This document shows positions 13,501 through 24,706 of a stretch of 64,000 nt of DNA, piece after piece. This DNA is from Arcuatula senhousia. Its lineage: Eukaryota; Mollusca; Bivalvia; Mytilida; Mytilidae. The position numbers were made by a program, and so were the translations under genes. The stretch spans positions 25,821,275 through 25,885,274 of the forward strand of contig OZ020308.1 of NCBI GenBank assembly GCA_963971305.1, written 5' to 3'. Each line of letters opens with the position of its first letter. The stretch's first letter is position 1. The notes below the pieces were generated by a model. The model searched no databases, was not told the DNA's origin, and was given only the letters and a program-made list of their open reading frames with translations.

Positions 13501-16500
13501 AAACATAGGAACTCTCCATCACACAAGACAACTATCAGTCCAGGGTCCAAAACTGTCACTTTTAAGAAGAGTGAGGACCCTATCAGCCCCAGCAGGCCTT
13601 CTAGTCTACCCATGGGAGGGGGACAGGCAGTGACATCAGAGCCCATCCCTGTCCCCACCCAGGTCAATGCATACAAGAGGATTAAATCTGGAAGTTCATT
13701 CAGCAGTTCACCTAAAGATATGGATATTTCACCATGTAGTTCAGTGAAGGTAATACAGTGCTTTAGCTTAAAATGGGAAAGGACAAAGTGCTAGATAAAA
13801 AAAAAAAACATTTAAGGTTCCTAACTTGATATGGGTTTGTTACAGATTTCAAAATATATTGGTCATTTAATTCAAAATTACAACATCATTTCTCTGTCAA
13901 CTCTTTCTTTGAATTTATCAAAGATTAAATATACCAATGGCATTTTGATTGCACATTTTACAATTATCATTTAATGGCAGACCATATGATTGTGTCCTAG
14001 ATTTCAAAAAGATTAAACTGAAAAACACAAGTTCATCGGAAAATATCTGTTTTAGCAGATGCAATTTGAATAATGACATAAATTTGTAAGTGTGCAGTCT
14101 TTTATGTAGATCAATGTTTTACTTCGATTTTGTATTTGTATTGAAGGATTCTGAGAGAAAAGGATCAGTACCCAGAGCATCCTGTCCTATAGATGTGGGA
14201 TCTATGTCCCCACCATCTGGTGAGAAAAAGATTAAAAACTTAAGTTTGATCTTACAACAACATGGCAACAACAACAAAAACAAGAATATGTCTAACAGAC
14301 ATAATGCCACATCTTGCAACATTTAGGAAGGATGGAGGAATGGACCTGAACACTATATCCCCCAATGTCTAAATGGGGTATATATAAGGCCAAACACACA
14401 GAATCTTTAATCAAATTTGCAACATAGTGCCTGCCAAAAAAATTATTTGACACACATTTGGTCTACAAAAGATATAAATGTACATATATTAGACATGATC
14501 TAACTTAAAACTGAAAGATTTAAATAAGTAAGAATATGGAGAGCACAAGATTAAAACTAAACCATCAATGGGTAGAAAATAAAGATTTTTGACTATGATT
14601 ATCTATGTTTATTTGTTTCAGTAAAGTTCTCCATTGGGACACCCCCTGGCTACAGTGGCTACACACCCAAGAAAGGCAGCATGGGGAGTTCCCCAGGTTC
14701 TAACATGAACTACTCACCATCCAACTCACCTATAAACAGGAGACATAGTGAGTATAATGGAAAATATAAACACAATGAGCATACATACCTGATTCTCTCT
14801 CAAGGATCCATCTTTCATGAGTCATTTTACCAATGCTCAATTTAACATGCCCTCACTTATAGCAATTTTGATATTTAATTTTCTGTGCAATTTCATTAAA
14901 TCATAAGAAATTTTGTTTGTTTGATAAAATAGTGATTAACAACTTATTAACAATCCTCACTGTAAAATTCAAATAAGTTCACTGATCATGACACAAATAT
15001 AAAATGTCAATAATATATTGAATCTCTAAATCAACACAAATTAGTTCTAATTATGCAGTTAATCTGTTTCATCAAAGTTTACTTTCAATTATTATAAAAA
15101 GATTGTAAGAATTTTGACAAAGATATTAATCAGCACACACACACACACACACAACCTTACACACCATCACCCTTTTCTCTCCCCTCAGGTTGTACGTCCC
15201 CTATGGCACATGTGGGACTAGGGTCACTCCCCACTATACTGGGGTCACCTACAAAGTTTGGAGGGCGTTTAATGGGTAGTCCAAGCCAAGAGGAGTTCGG
15301 CTCGGAGCCTGTCCACGCAGCTTTTGGTCAATATAAGACAAAAACAGTGCCAGATAATCTGGCTGCTGTACCTTATTGTAATGAAGGTTTGTATTTACTA
15401 TTGTAAAAGTCATAGAATAGAAATTAATGAGATGTGGAATAAGTGTATGTGACACAGCCCACAATCAAGCAGCAATTCAGAAAAAACCACAATGGACTCA
15501 CCTTTTCCAGAAAGTTATCTATTGTAGGTTATGTTGAAAGGTTTGATTATTTTCACAAATTTCTGTCTGAAGAAGATTATATCATTGAGCAAACATATAA
15601 TGAAAAAAAAAAGAAATATTGTCTAATATTTTTTAAGAGACAGCCGTTTTAGGCTTTAAGATTCATAGTCTAAATTGTACTTTATTTTGACATGAAATAT
15701 TTGATTCACTATTGAACTGTATATATATAAAAAAAATATATCTTCATGTTAAAAAGTTTGTATTGATATTGTACTCAAATAAACTTTCAATATTTTATAT
15801 CTTATAGTCGAAAGAGTTAGAAGAAATTTGTGGCAAAGGTCCAAGACAGATACTAATCTGGTAGAAAATGCTCAGCGTAGTGGTAACAGCTACCTATCAG
15901 AACAGCTTAAGAGGGCTGTCATGAACAGTCAGCAAGGTATAATAAAAAAGCTAATATGAACTGTAGAAATTTAATTTATGCATCATAAGGGCCCTACATA
16001 AAGGATGTAGGTCCCCTTCAGCTTTAACTTTGTCTATTGGTCCATCCATAAGCTTTAAACACTTGAACTTGTATACTAAAAGAAGTATAGATCTAAAATT
16101 TTACCCAGTGGTGAAGTAGGATTTAGGATTCAGATGTGAAAACTTTAAGCAAATGCATCAAATTTATTTTGAAGAAAAACTTTTTCCTGTCCTAGTTTTA
16201 CTGCAGTATGGATTGACAGGCTCTATATATATTAATAAGGGCATCTAATGGGACATTGAATGATACCCGCCACAATATTCATCAATAGTTAAATATATTT
16301 GTATACTATACTGTATATACTATACATCTATATAGAGACTGAAAAGTAATGAGTTATCTTTCTTAACCCAGGAAATTTCATCATTTTCAAATTTGGAAAA
16401 TTTTCAAAGTGGCAAATCTTCAATAATGTTTTTTCCGATCATCCTGAAAATTGAACTTGACCTGTATTTTATTGTACTCAACAGCTATGCAAAATATCAT

Positions 16501-19500
16501 TCAAATCCTTTGAGGAGTTTTCAAGTTATCATCCTGAAACCTTCAGGGGACGGACAGACAGACGGACAGACATTGATAGAAACTGAGGGTATAACATAAT
16601 ACCTTGCCACTTCGTGTGGCGGGGTATAAAAATCAGTCATTTTAATAATTGTCTGCCAATTAAAATAAAATCACAACTTTAAAAAAAGAAAAAAAAGAAA
16701 TAACAATTCAAAATTTTCGAATGTAGAGGAAGATTTGTTTATTCAACTACATTTGACTTTCAGGATCAAATCAAGGGGCAGTAATGCAATATGGCAGTGT
16801 AGAAAGACTTACCTCCCCTATCAAGGAAAGGTGTGGGTCATGTGAGTCGGACAAGTCTGGTTTCTTGCTTCAGAAAGTTGCCCAGTCTCCCTCTCCTCCC
16901 ATGCTATTTGCTCAGTCACCACCCAATATGGAAGGACCAGTAGCATTTATTGCTCCAGGGCTGAATGAGGAAACTTTAATGGATGTATGTAATAATTTAT
17001 GTTTTACTTAAAAAAGAATAAAAAATCAAGTGAATGATAAAAAAAAAATGTGTATGTAACTCATATTCATTAAAAAGCAGTTACTGTGGTTTCATTTTTA
17101 TTAGATGGTTACCATGTTTTATGGTTTTCATATATGAGTCAATCATGGAAATAAAAATCCAACGAAGTGTTAATTTTACATTGTTTAGTTCTAACAACAT
17201 GAGCAAACCAAGAAATTTAAAATTCAATGAAATGTTTTAATTTGGGAAACCATAAAAATTTATTCTAACTTAATTAAATGAATCTACAGTTTTCTTCTTG
17301 TACCAAAGTTCTTTTATTTACTTTTCTTGATTATTGGTTGATATGTTAAGTTTTATATGCACTCTCCAATCATAAAATTAATGCAGTCCATGCAAATTTG
17401 GTAATTTATAACAGTCTTTTTCATAAGGTTGTAGAAATTGCACTATTTCATATAACCATATAAATATTTTTTTACTTCAGGATAACCACAATGAGACGAT
17501 GGGAAAGCTGAGTTTTATAAATGATCTGGTACAGTGTGTGATGGAGTTAGCTGTCAGCAGAGGAGCTCCACTACATTCCCTGTCAGAATCTATCAATGTC
17601 AACCAGGTTAGAAATAACTGTTTAAGTTGTTTTACAATAAAAAAAACTTTTGATGGTAATTTTTTAGAACTTAACAATTTGAGTAAAGGAGTAGAGCCAC
17701 GAAGGCCCAAAAATGGCCCACAAATTCAACTTTTATATTTATCTGCTTCTAGTTGCTGCACTAATGTTCCTTAGTCTTTATATTTCGTGAATTGCAATAA
17801 TTTTTCCTTCAATTATATATCAATAAGGAGAACAGTGAGGTAAAAAATGGACTATTTTGTGAAAAATTACAATTTTTGACAGTTTTCCTTGATTTTCATA
17901 TATAAATCGATGAATATGAAATGGGCCACACCTGTCGACCAAAATTATTTTATGATAGAAATGTGTATTATGATATTATAAATTAATTATAAAAAAATTA
18001 GGATGGTCGAGGAATGTGGCCAATACTAATTTTGACAAAATATGCATAGAAAAAGGTGAAAATGTGTGAAAAATAAGGAATTTTCAAGTTTTTGGCATGT
18101 TTAAAGTCCCAAGGCTAAACCTGTGGTGTAAATATTTTGCTAAATCTTACAGATATGAAAAGTTTGTTCATACTTTAACATAATTTAGTTAAATTTATGA
18201 CAAGATATAGTAGTTGAAAAAATAGTGAAAATACCGGGCCGATTTAGGGCCTTCGTGGCTCTACTCCTTTAGATTTGGTCTTGCACCTTATGTATATATG
18301 AAATTTTTATTGGCACATATGTCTGTTCTATGTTATACAAGTTCAAAAACACATATTTTCCAAGACATTCAAAGCTATGAAAAAAATAGTACCATCAATT
18401 TTTGGCCAGATTTAACAGAGTGAAAAATACCTGGTTATAAAATAGTGAGTGTGGGAGGGCGGGTGGATAGCAGATGGGCGGGGGCGGGTGGTCCGGTGGA
18501 GAAGAAATTCTCAGCAACTATTAATTGCAGCCACTTGATATTTGGTATACAGCATCTTGTTGGGGTTTCGTAACATGGAATTTTATTTCAGGTCTGTTGC
18601 TCACCTACTTCCTGTTTAATGAAATCCCTTCATTTTTTGACTTAGATTTTTTATATGTTTGGTTATCATTTATGAAGAAACTTTAGCAAGCTCAAAATTT
18701 TAATATTTTTTAACACATTTTACAGGGAGAACAGTTGCCAACAGATAATCTTCCTAGGTTTACTGAGGCTCAAAGGTATGTCCTTATTACAGAACATTTT
18801 TTCAAATAGTAAATAATGAGATGTGGAATAAGTGTATGCGACACAGCCCACATAGCAAGCGGCAAATTAGAAAAACCACAATGGACAGCAGCCTTCAACT
18901 GTTGCATTACTAACTTATAATTCACTACCAATTTGAAATCAGGACATTAAACTCCCTCTTTTGCCCTTACAACCAGCTTATAAGGAAAGATCAGCAAGGA
19001 CAAAAATTACAAAAATCTAGCCAGTTGCCGAGACAAGTTTTTTCCAGCATAATTTGTATACCTGAAACATATTTTTTTCACAAACAATAGTAGCTCAGCT
19101 TAAAATCTAAGCTTGTGAACGGCATTCAAACCCAGGGAGCCCCAGGTAGGAAAATGTTGTTCACTTGAAGCAGAACGAGAACAACCTGGATAATGATGTA
19201 TAAAAATAATATATAACCTAGGTTGTTCCGAATGTACACATTTATTTGTTAAAAAGATCATTGACCCATACAAAACAGAGGTCACCCGCATTCTGTTTTA
19301 TATTTCAACCCATGAAAAATAATCTACCCAGGCTACTTAGTTAGGGAATGTCGAACACGCCCAAGGTGTCATTGGGTAGTGGTCCCTGCCAATTTCAGTC
19401 TCTTGCATTGACAGAGATTTTATGATTTTTAACTTGTTTACTTCTTTATTGCAGGAGATTAGAACAACTTGTGTTATATGTGAGAGCGTTACATCTCCTG

Positions 19501-22500
19501 TCCTCCTCCTTACAACTAGCTCAGAAAGAGATCAAAACTGAGAGGTTACAGATCTCTAAATCTCTTAAAATAGGTAGGTTTATTATGCAGGTGTTGCAAT
19601 AGGTGTATTGACTTGTCTTGGTTTCAACAGACATGTATCTTATAATACATATACCCTAATATAATAGAAAGTAATGAGATGTTTGATAGGCTACATATAA
19701 AACCCTAATATAATACATGAATATAATGAGATGTAAGATGGGTGGACTGAACATACTCTCCAAAAACCTGCCAAAATTTGAAAAAATCGACAATAAAAGA
19801 AAGCCAGCAGCCTTGAATGTGACCAGTGCTGGCAGCTCATTGTCTTCAAATTGATTCTGGTAAAAGATTTTTAGATTGAGTAATTATATATTTAATATTA
19901 TGTTTAGATGTACATATATCTTGAAAACAGCATCAAAAGAAAAATGAATATCCTCGCAGACTGTCTTTTAAAAAACATAGCATAAACTTGAAAAAGTATA
20001 TGTGTTGTGACTGACCCTAAAAAGGATTATTTATATAACATATAAATATATGGTTATTCTGGTGGGCTACAGTGCATTATAGAGCATGCTTTGACATTAA
20101 ATTATTTTCTTGAATCAATAAGTTGACTATATAATATATGGACTCGCTTCATGAAACTGGTTTTAAATTTAAATATCAAAAATTAAATCTAGTTTTGGGT
20201 CTATTTTGAAAACACTATAAATATTATAGTTCATCAAGACACGAAAAACATCAACAACTACACACTTCAGTGGCATTATAGGTAGATCAATTTTGTTGTT
20301 GTAGAAATACTAAAAATGCTATATACTAAATAAAAATGACAACAAAGTTCCAGACAATAAATTTTGCTACGCCTGACACACGTTTCATCTATTCAAGACT
20401 CATCAGAGGCGCTCTACCAAAAATATTTAAAATGCCAAACACTATATGATTATGAAGAGCATAGAACAATGAAACCAAAAATACAAAAATGGGGAACCAA
20501 ATTATGTCTTAGATGATCAACCTATGTCTGGGATAGGAAGAACCTTAGGGTTAAATTTTGAAATTTAAATGGATAATTTAAAGCTTTGATGTGTTCTCCA
20601 ACACAAAAGTGTTGATGCCGGAGCGAGCTAACCTCAGGGTATTAAAACTCCACCAGCAGTGCTAACCTTCACGGGTGTAGGGTCATCTATATCTATTGAT
20701 CTTAGAACTAAACTAAAGTAAAGCAGCACATGTAAAATTTTCATGTAAAATGCCAATTTTAAAAAGATCTGTTACTTTGTAAAATAAAAAACCATCATTA
20801 ACACATTTTAACACTAAAATTGTAAAATAAAATTTACACTGGTAATGGGTTAACAATACATGCTGTATATAAGAGTAAACTCTCTTTGCTTACAGTGCTG
20901 AAGGAAATGAATACCAATTACCACAAATGTCTGTCCGTCTGTAAGCACATACAACAACGAATGGGCACAGCCATACAGACGGCTCTGACACCACAGCTCC
21001 TGGTGGCTACTGCTGATAAACTGATATACAACCATGCCATTGAAATGGTTAGTGTCAGGACCATCTTTGATAACCTAAATGTTGTGTTTGATGTTCATTG
21101 TATTATTTTCAGAAGTCCTGGAAAGATGTGTAATTTTAACTATGCCATCAAAATTGTAGTGTTTGAAATACATGAATGTTGTTGTTTTTTCATTTTCAGT
21201 AATCCAGAAAAGATGATGTATGTTTGTGTCTACATGTATATATATTGGTCATATATTTTTTGTTTAAATCTACTTTGTTTAATTTTAAAGTAATGAACGT
21301 TGAGATATATTCAAAATCATGAATATTGAAATGAATGTTTGGCTATAGTGAAGAAACTATAACTATAATTATAACACAAAAGAATGTATGAAATTCAACT
21401 CCAAGAAGTACAAAATAACACCATAGCAGTGAAAATAATACAATAAAAAGATGAAAAAATCCAGTTATAGAAACTATTTTAAGTAAGATGCAAAAAGATG
21501 CCTGGGAAGGGTTATCTATATCTGCTTTTCACAAATATTGATTTTTGAAATCATGTATAAGATGAAACCTTGAACTAAACAAGGCCAGTGTATCAATCTA
21601 AGAACAACTTTTTAGCAATGTTGCTAAGTTAAAAAAAATCCTCTCTGATAAGATAAACAAGATATTACCTCTCATTTATGTCATCATAGTTTTCATATTA
21701 TTAATTTGAGGTTGATGTTATTTTTAGTCTTAATATTTTCTGTTTATGTTGTAGTGTCAAACAGCAGCATTAGATGAACTGTTTGGAAACCCTCAAGAGG
21801 TAAGCCCTTTTCTCAGAAATATTTGTGGGATAATTGGCTGTTTATGAAATGGGGAATGTTGGGCAGCAGTCATGAAAGAAATTTTTGTAACAGTTTTCTC
21901 AACAACTACTAATCACAACCACTTGATATTTGGTATACAGCATCAGGATGGGGTCCCATAACGTGGGAAGAAGCAAAGGTGTACCAAAGGGGTAATCAGT
22001 ATCATAAAACCGTAAAGACAAAGACAAAACCGGCAGACAAAAATCATCACAACAAAACAAACCACATAACAACATAAAACACAAACACACATAACAACAA
22101 AACCGCATTCAGCAACGCGAACTCAAGTCGAAACGAGAGTGAACTCAGGTGCTCCGGAAGAGTAAGCAGTTCCTGCTTGCTATAGCACACCCGTCACGTT
22201 GCTTAAGATCGATTAAGTGTTGGTCAAATCCGGAAAGGATGACATTACAAAACTCTATGTCAAACCAACATCTGTGCTCATCTGAGAGATAGAAATCCCG
22301 TATTTGTATACCAGCACGTGATGTCGTCCGTAAAATTTCTTGAGTGATGACAACAACCTGGGAGCAACGTACCCCTGCGTTAACAATTTGCTTGTCAGCC
22401 GTGTGGCTCTATCAAGGAAGTCGTTGTACTCCCCACATGCTCTGGAATAGCGAATCAATTGTGATACGTAAACTCCATATGCTGGAGCGGACGGAATGTT

Positions 22501-23783
22501 GCTACACAGAAAGGGAAAGTTAACTATTGGAAAGTTGAAGTCATCACGTTTGTCATAGAGCTTTGTACAAAGTCCTCCTTGTGTGTCAATTTCGAGAAAT
22601 AGATCCAGATATGAAGCGGACCTCCTAGAATCTGTAGTGTCCTTTATCTCAAGTTCCTTCGGATATATGAGATGTAAATAGTCACCAAATCGAGGATTGT
22701 TTAGTGAAAGGACATCATCAATATAACGAAATGTGAGATTGAAGGATAAAGCAAGTTTGATTTGTGGGATTTGATTTCAGGTCTGTCGCCAACATACTTC
22801 TTGTTGAACAAAATCTAGACATTTTTGACTGACAGATTTTTAAAATATATAATTTATATTTTTTTATACAAAATTCCTCAATTTACAATACAAATAAAAA
22901 TTTCCCTCAATACATACAACAGCCACTTGATATTTGGTATACAGCATCAGGGTAGGGTTTCATAACATGGGATTAGATTTCAGGTCTGTTGCTCACCTAC
23001 ATCCTGTTAAGCAAAATCTGACCATTTTTGATTTGGACATATTTTTATCATATTAATTGACTTGTAATGCTTTGATTACCAATTCTTATATATCAAAGTA
23101 TTATGAATCGTTTATTTTACAGTGCTTCCGAAGATACCAAGTAGCACACATACTACTTCATAGCTTGTCACAGCAAGCAAAGAATGTCAAAGACAGATAT
23201 CTCATTAACAAATGTAAGTATCCTATAAAGTTTCTTTATTTGTTTTGTAAAATTTCCAAGGAAAACTGTCCACAAGTCCATTTGTTGAACAAGTGCAAAG
23301 CAACATATTGAACTGAGCAGAGAAAATCAAATATTTGTTTCAAATCATAATACCTGGGTTGTTTAAATGGGAAAAATTACAATAATGATATAAACTATGC
23401 CTGAAACTTTTCTATAGTTCTGTTTTTACACTATTCTGTGAAATTTTTAGAATTCAGTTGTTAAGCTGAAATTTTAATTTTGTGGTAATTTTTATGCTCG
23501 GTATGAAAGTAAATGGGAATATAGTTATCTGGTCTGCTTGTCTGTTTGTCCTAAATCAGGTTTACAGTCAGATTTATATTCATTTTTCCATGAATGAGCT
23601 GTTACAAGTTAAGGTATAATATAAATTTCAACATATTCATGTTTTGTTCTTTAAATACTTTTGTGTTCATTTTCAACATGTTACACCCTTTATTTAATTT
23701 CAGACAAGGATACTGTTGAAAGAAGACTTACAAACATTCAGAGTACACAGACATTTATGCACCCTTACGAAACAGTCAGCTGA
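756..23783 (+). CDS. ULK1/2-like: ULK1/ULK2 (Atg1-family) autophagy-initiating Ser/Thr kinase; 24 coding exons, 5' end outside window
   Basis: The exons seen here join without a phase error into 875 residues plus stop. In the family this kinase sits with ATG13, FIP200 and ATG101 in the cytosol and starts autophagosome formation under nutrient and energy control. Order seen: kinase from the region after helix C, a Ser/Pro/Thr-rich linker, then the C-terminal EAT domain. About 60-70 N-terminal residues, with the glycine loop and the ATP-binding lysine, are missing because their exon(s) lie left of base 1. All introns are GT-AG. The last exon ends at TGA 23781-23783. Invertebrates usually have one ULK1/2 orthologue, so I do not choose between the vertebrate paralogues. 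A stand-alone STK36 or ULK3 is ruled out by the long linker and EAT domain. Confidence 0.95.
1030..1052. repeat. (AC)n microsatellite in ULK intron
   Basis: Short dinucleotide run. Similar AC runs occur at 15133-15153, 24912-24950 and 40980-40995. Confidence 0.8.
1868..3352. mobile_element. 1485-bp TIR element (non-autonomous DNA transposon)
   Basis: The ends are inverted: TGGGCTGTTTAAAAAAAAAT on the left and the complement of ATTTTTTTTGAAACAGCCCA on the right, both continuing into GACGCAA. TA flanks each side. No transposase frame is visible. GTCAGGAGTGTAAC-type 14-mers occur inside at 2048, 2470 (inverted), 2623 and 2788. It sits in a ULK intron. Confidence 0.75.
7621..7712. repeat. Short hairpin repeat (CTGTCTATAGTGACC type)
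   Basis: CTGTCTATAGTGACC and GGTCACTAGACAG are near-perfect inverted arms around 30 bases of loop. Looks like a MITE fragment in a ULK intron. Confidence 0.5.
10672..12150. mobile_element. 1.5-kb AGCTCACCTGG dispersed repeat with internal ~500-bp tandem copies
   Basis: Begins AGCTCACCTGG and ends CAGGTGAGCGATTCAGG, a short inverted terminus. After a CGTCGTC-type run (10715-10780), a block containing CATGGCCGC is repeated at about 10902, 11403 and 11905. No coding capacity. A fragment of the same start sits at 50750. It is in a ULK intron. Confidence 0.7.
12244..12430. repeat. MITE-like repeat with GTGGTTTCA/TGAATCCAT ends
   Basis: The inner arms TGGGGTATCAATTTTCATGG and CCACGAAAATTGGTACCCAT are roughly inverted. 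Related to the element at 39202. Confidence 0.45.
12477..16984 (+). CDS. ULK Ser/Pro-rich regulatory linker with LIR motif (8 exons)
   Basis: Exons: 12477-12601, 12945-13086, 13469-13749, 14147-14219, 14622-14747, 15189-15386, 15808-15936, 16764-16984. The product is low-complexity and rich in Ser, Pro and Lys, as in the intrinsically disordered middle of ULK1/2 where AMPK and mTORC1 phosphorylate the kinase. The acidic stretch DNEE followed by FVLV (visible residues 300-303, codons 13047-13058) sits where vertebrate ULK1 has its LC3-interacting region, so it is a likely [16 protein letters not shown] is encoded across exon 15808-15936. The acceptor before 14147 (TTGAAG) is weak in pyrimidines, but phase and family alignment support it. 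Confidence 0.9.
15424..15500 (-). repeat. Dispersed retroelement 3'-end repeat
   Basis: AATGAGATGTGGAATAAGTG and GACACAGCCC are shared with 18817-18890 in this orientation, and inverted at 39688-39780 and 45480-45580. Confidence 0.6.
16540..16625. repeat. Dispersed repeat tail with GGACGGACAGACAGACGG motif
   Basis: The GACGGACAGACA run followed by GCCACTTCGTGTGGCGGGG. A like run is at 32692-32715. Part of a wider family, bounds unclear. Confidence 0.5.
17481..23783 (+). CDS. ULK C-terminal EAT domain exons (7 exons)
   Basis: Exons: 17481-17606, 18726-18775, 19455-19573, 20896-21047, 21755-21799, 23123-23213, 23704-23783. They encode visible residues 656-875, a helical, Leu-rich region with family landmarks such as [47 protein letters not shown] and [10 protein letters not shown]. 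In ULK1/2 and Atg1 this tandem-MIT-like domain binds ATG13 and membranes. The protein ends in HPYETVS. The introns hold a 586-bp TIR element (17.7 kb), several dispersed repeats and a Penelope-like insertion (22 kb), none of which disturbs the splice sites. Confidence 0.94.
17685..18270. mobile_element. 586-bp TIR element, AAAGGAGTA family, copy 1
   Basis: Perfect 24-bp inverted ends beginning AAAGGAGTAGAGCCACGAAG and continuing GCCC. No open frame of note. Lies in a ULK intron between 17606 and 18726. Two relatives are in B3GLCT introns. Confidence 0.85.
18425..18612. repeat. Dispersed repeat, CACTTGATATTTGGTATACA family
   Basis: Shares a core (ACTTGATATTTGGTATACAG, then ATTTCAGGTCTGT) with 21890-21968, 22764-23000 and 53262-53610. 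A G-rich GGGCGGG stretch precedes the core in this copy and at 53295. Confidence 0.7.
18817..18892 (-). repeat. Dispersed retroelement 3'-end repeat, second copy
   Basis: Nearly the same as 15424-15500, with TGTATGCGACACAGCCCACA and AAACCACAATGGAC. Confidence 0.6.
19115..19356 (-). mobile_element. MITE-like repeat with GTTCGACATTC ends, copy 1
   Basis: About 240 bp, ending GAATGTCGAAC. The complement matches 31009-31235 along its length (GAACGAGAACAACCTGG, AAAAAGATCATTGACCCATA). Confidence 0.7.
21969..22763 (-). mobile_element. 5'-truncated Penelope-like (PLE) retroelement inserted in another repeat
   Basis: Flanked by GTGGGA on both sides (21963-21968 and 22764-22769). The host repeat (CACTTGATATTTGGTATACA family) continues across the insertion: CCATAACGTGGGA on one side and GTGGGATTTGATTTCAGGTC on the other. 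The 3' end faces left, beginning GAAGCAAAGGTGTACC on plus. The 5' part is missing. Confidence 0.8.
22255..22763 (-). pseudogene. Reverse-transcriptase C-terminal part of the PLE, open but 5'-truncated
   Basis: About 169 codons without a stop. [18 protein letters not shown] carries the RT catalytic YIDD. Then come [49 protein letters not shown] and LKKFYGRHH, blocks typical of RT proteins of PLE type in invertebrate genomes. The N-terminal RT motifs and any GIY-YIG domain are absent, so it cannot be functional alone. The clean frame suggests recent insertion. The PLE class is my best reading; other non-LTR classes are possible. Confidence 0.8.
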
Positions 23784-24706
23784 TACAAAATATCACCAAC
23801 AAATGTCATGTGATTGAACAGATACCATGTGATAGATATGTGATGAAAGGGAAAAAATGAGATTCTGATACATGTTATGGGAATATTGGCTATGCAAAGA
23901 TTGAAATAAGAAGATTTATACCAGATTCATTTTCAAGTTATACTGTACATTAAATAAGACCTATACCTACTAATGTTTGTTTGTTATGAAGACAATGTGA
24001 AAAATAACCTTTGTTTACTTTTTCATCAAAATTATGTAAGATCTTGAAGTTTTATTTTTGTTCTTATTATAAATGTATCACGTTGATATAAGATTAGTTG
24101 ATAAGTTGATCATAAAATGTGTACAGCTAGATAGATATTCCTTGATAACATACGGTTTTTTTTTGTACTGAAGATAAGACCCTTAAAAAAAGCCATTTGA
24201 CATTGTTTTGCATTATTATTTATTTTTTAAACCTATGATAAAATGATAATATTAATGTGAAAGAATGTTAAAAAAAGATAAATGTTAAGATTTTGATAAA
24301 AAAAAGATAAGGCTTGACACAAAGGAGGAGATTATCCCTTAGAGCTTTCATTAATGCACTATTTTTTGGAAGGGTATTTATGTAAAAAATCTTTTGCTTT
24401 TACTAAGCCATGGAGCATGTTTGAAGTATTCATCAGTGCTTTATAATTTTACATGTGTGTTCAGTAACAATTGCTTACATTGATATTACTTGTAAAGCTG
24501 AATGATAAGGCATTATTAGGATTTTTGCTTTTAATTGAGATTGGTTTTATTTTGGTTATGTTTGAGTTAAGTTTTTTTCACTCATAACTACTACATGTAT
24601 TGTGTAGAAATGCATCAATTTGTACATGGAGTTAGAAGTATTATACAAAATCCAACCTTGCCATTTTTAGCGTAAAGTTTGAAAATACTGGATTTTAAAG
24701 AATATC

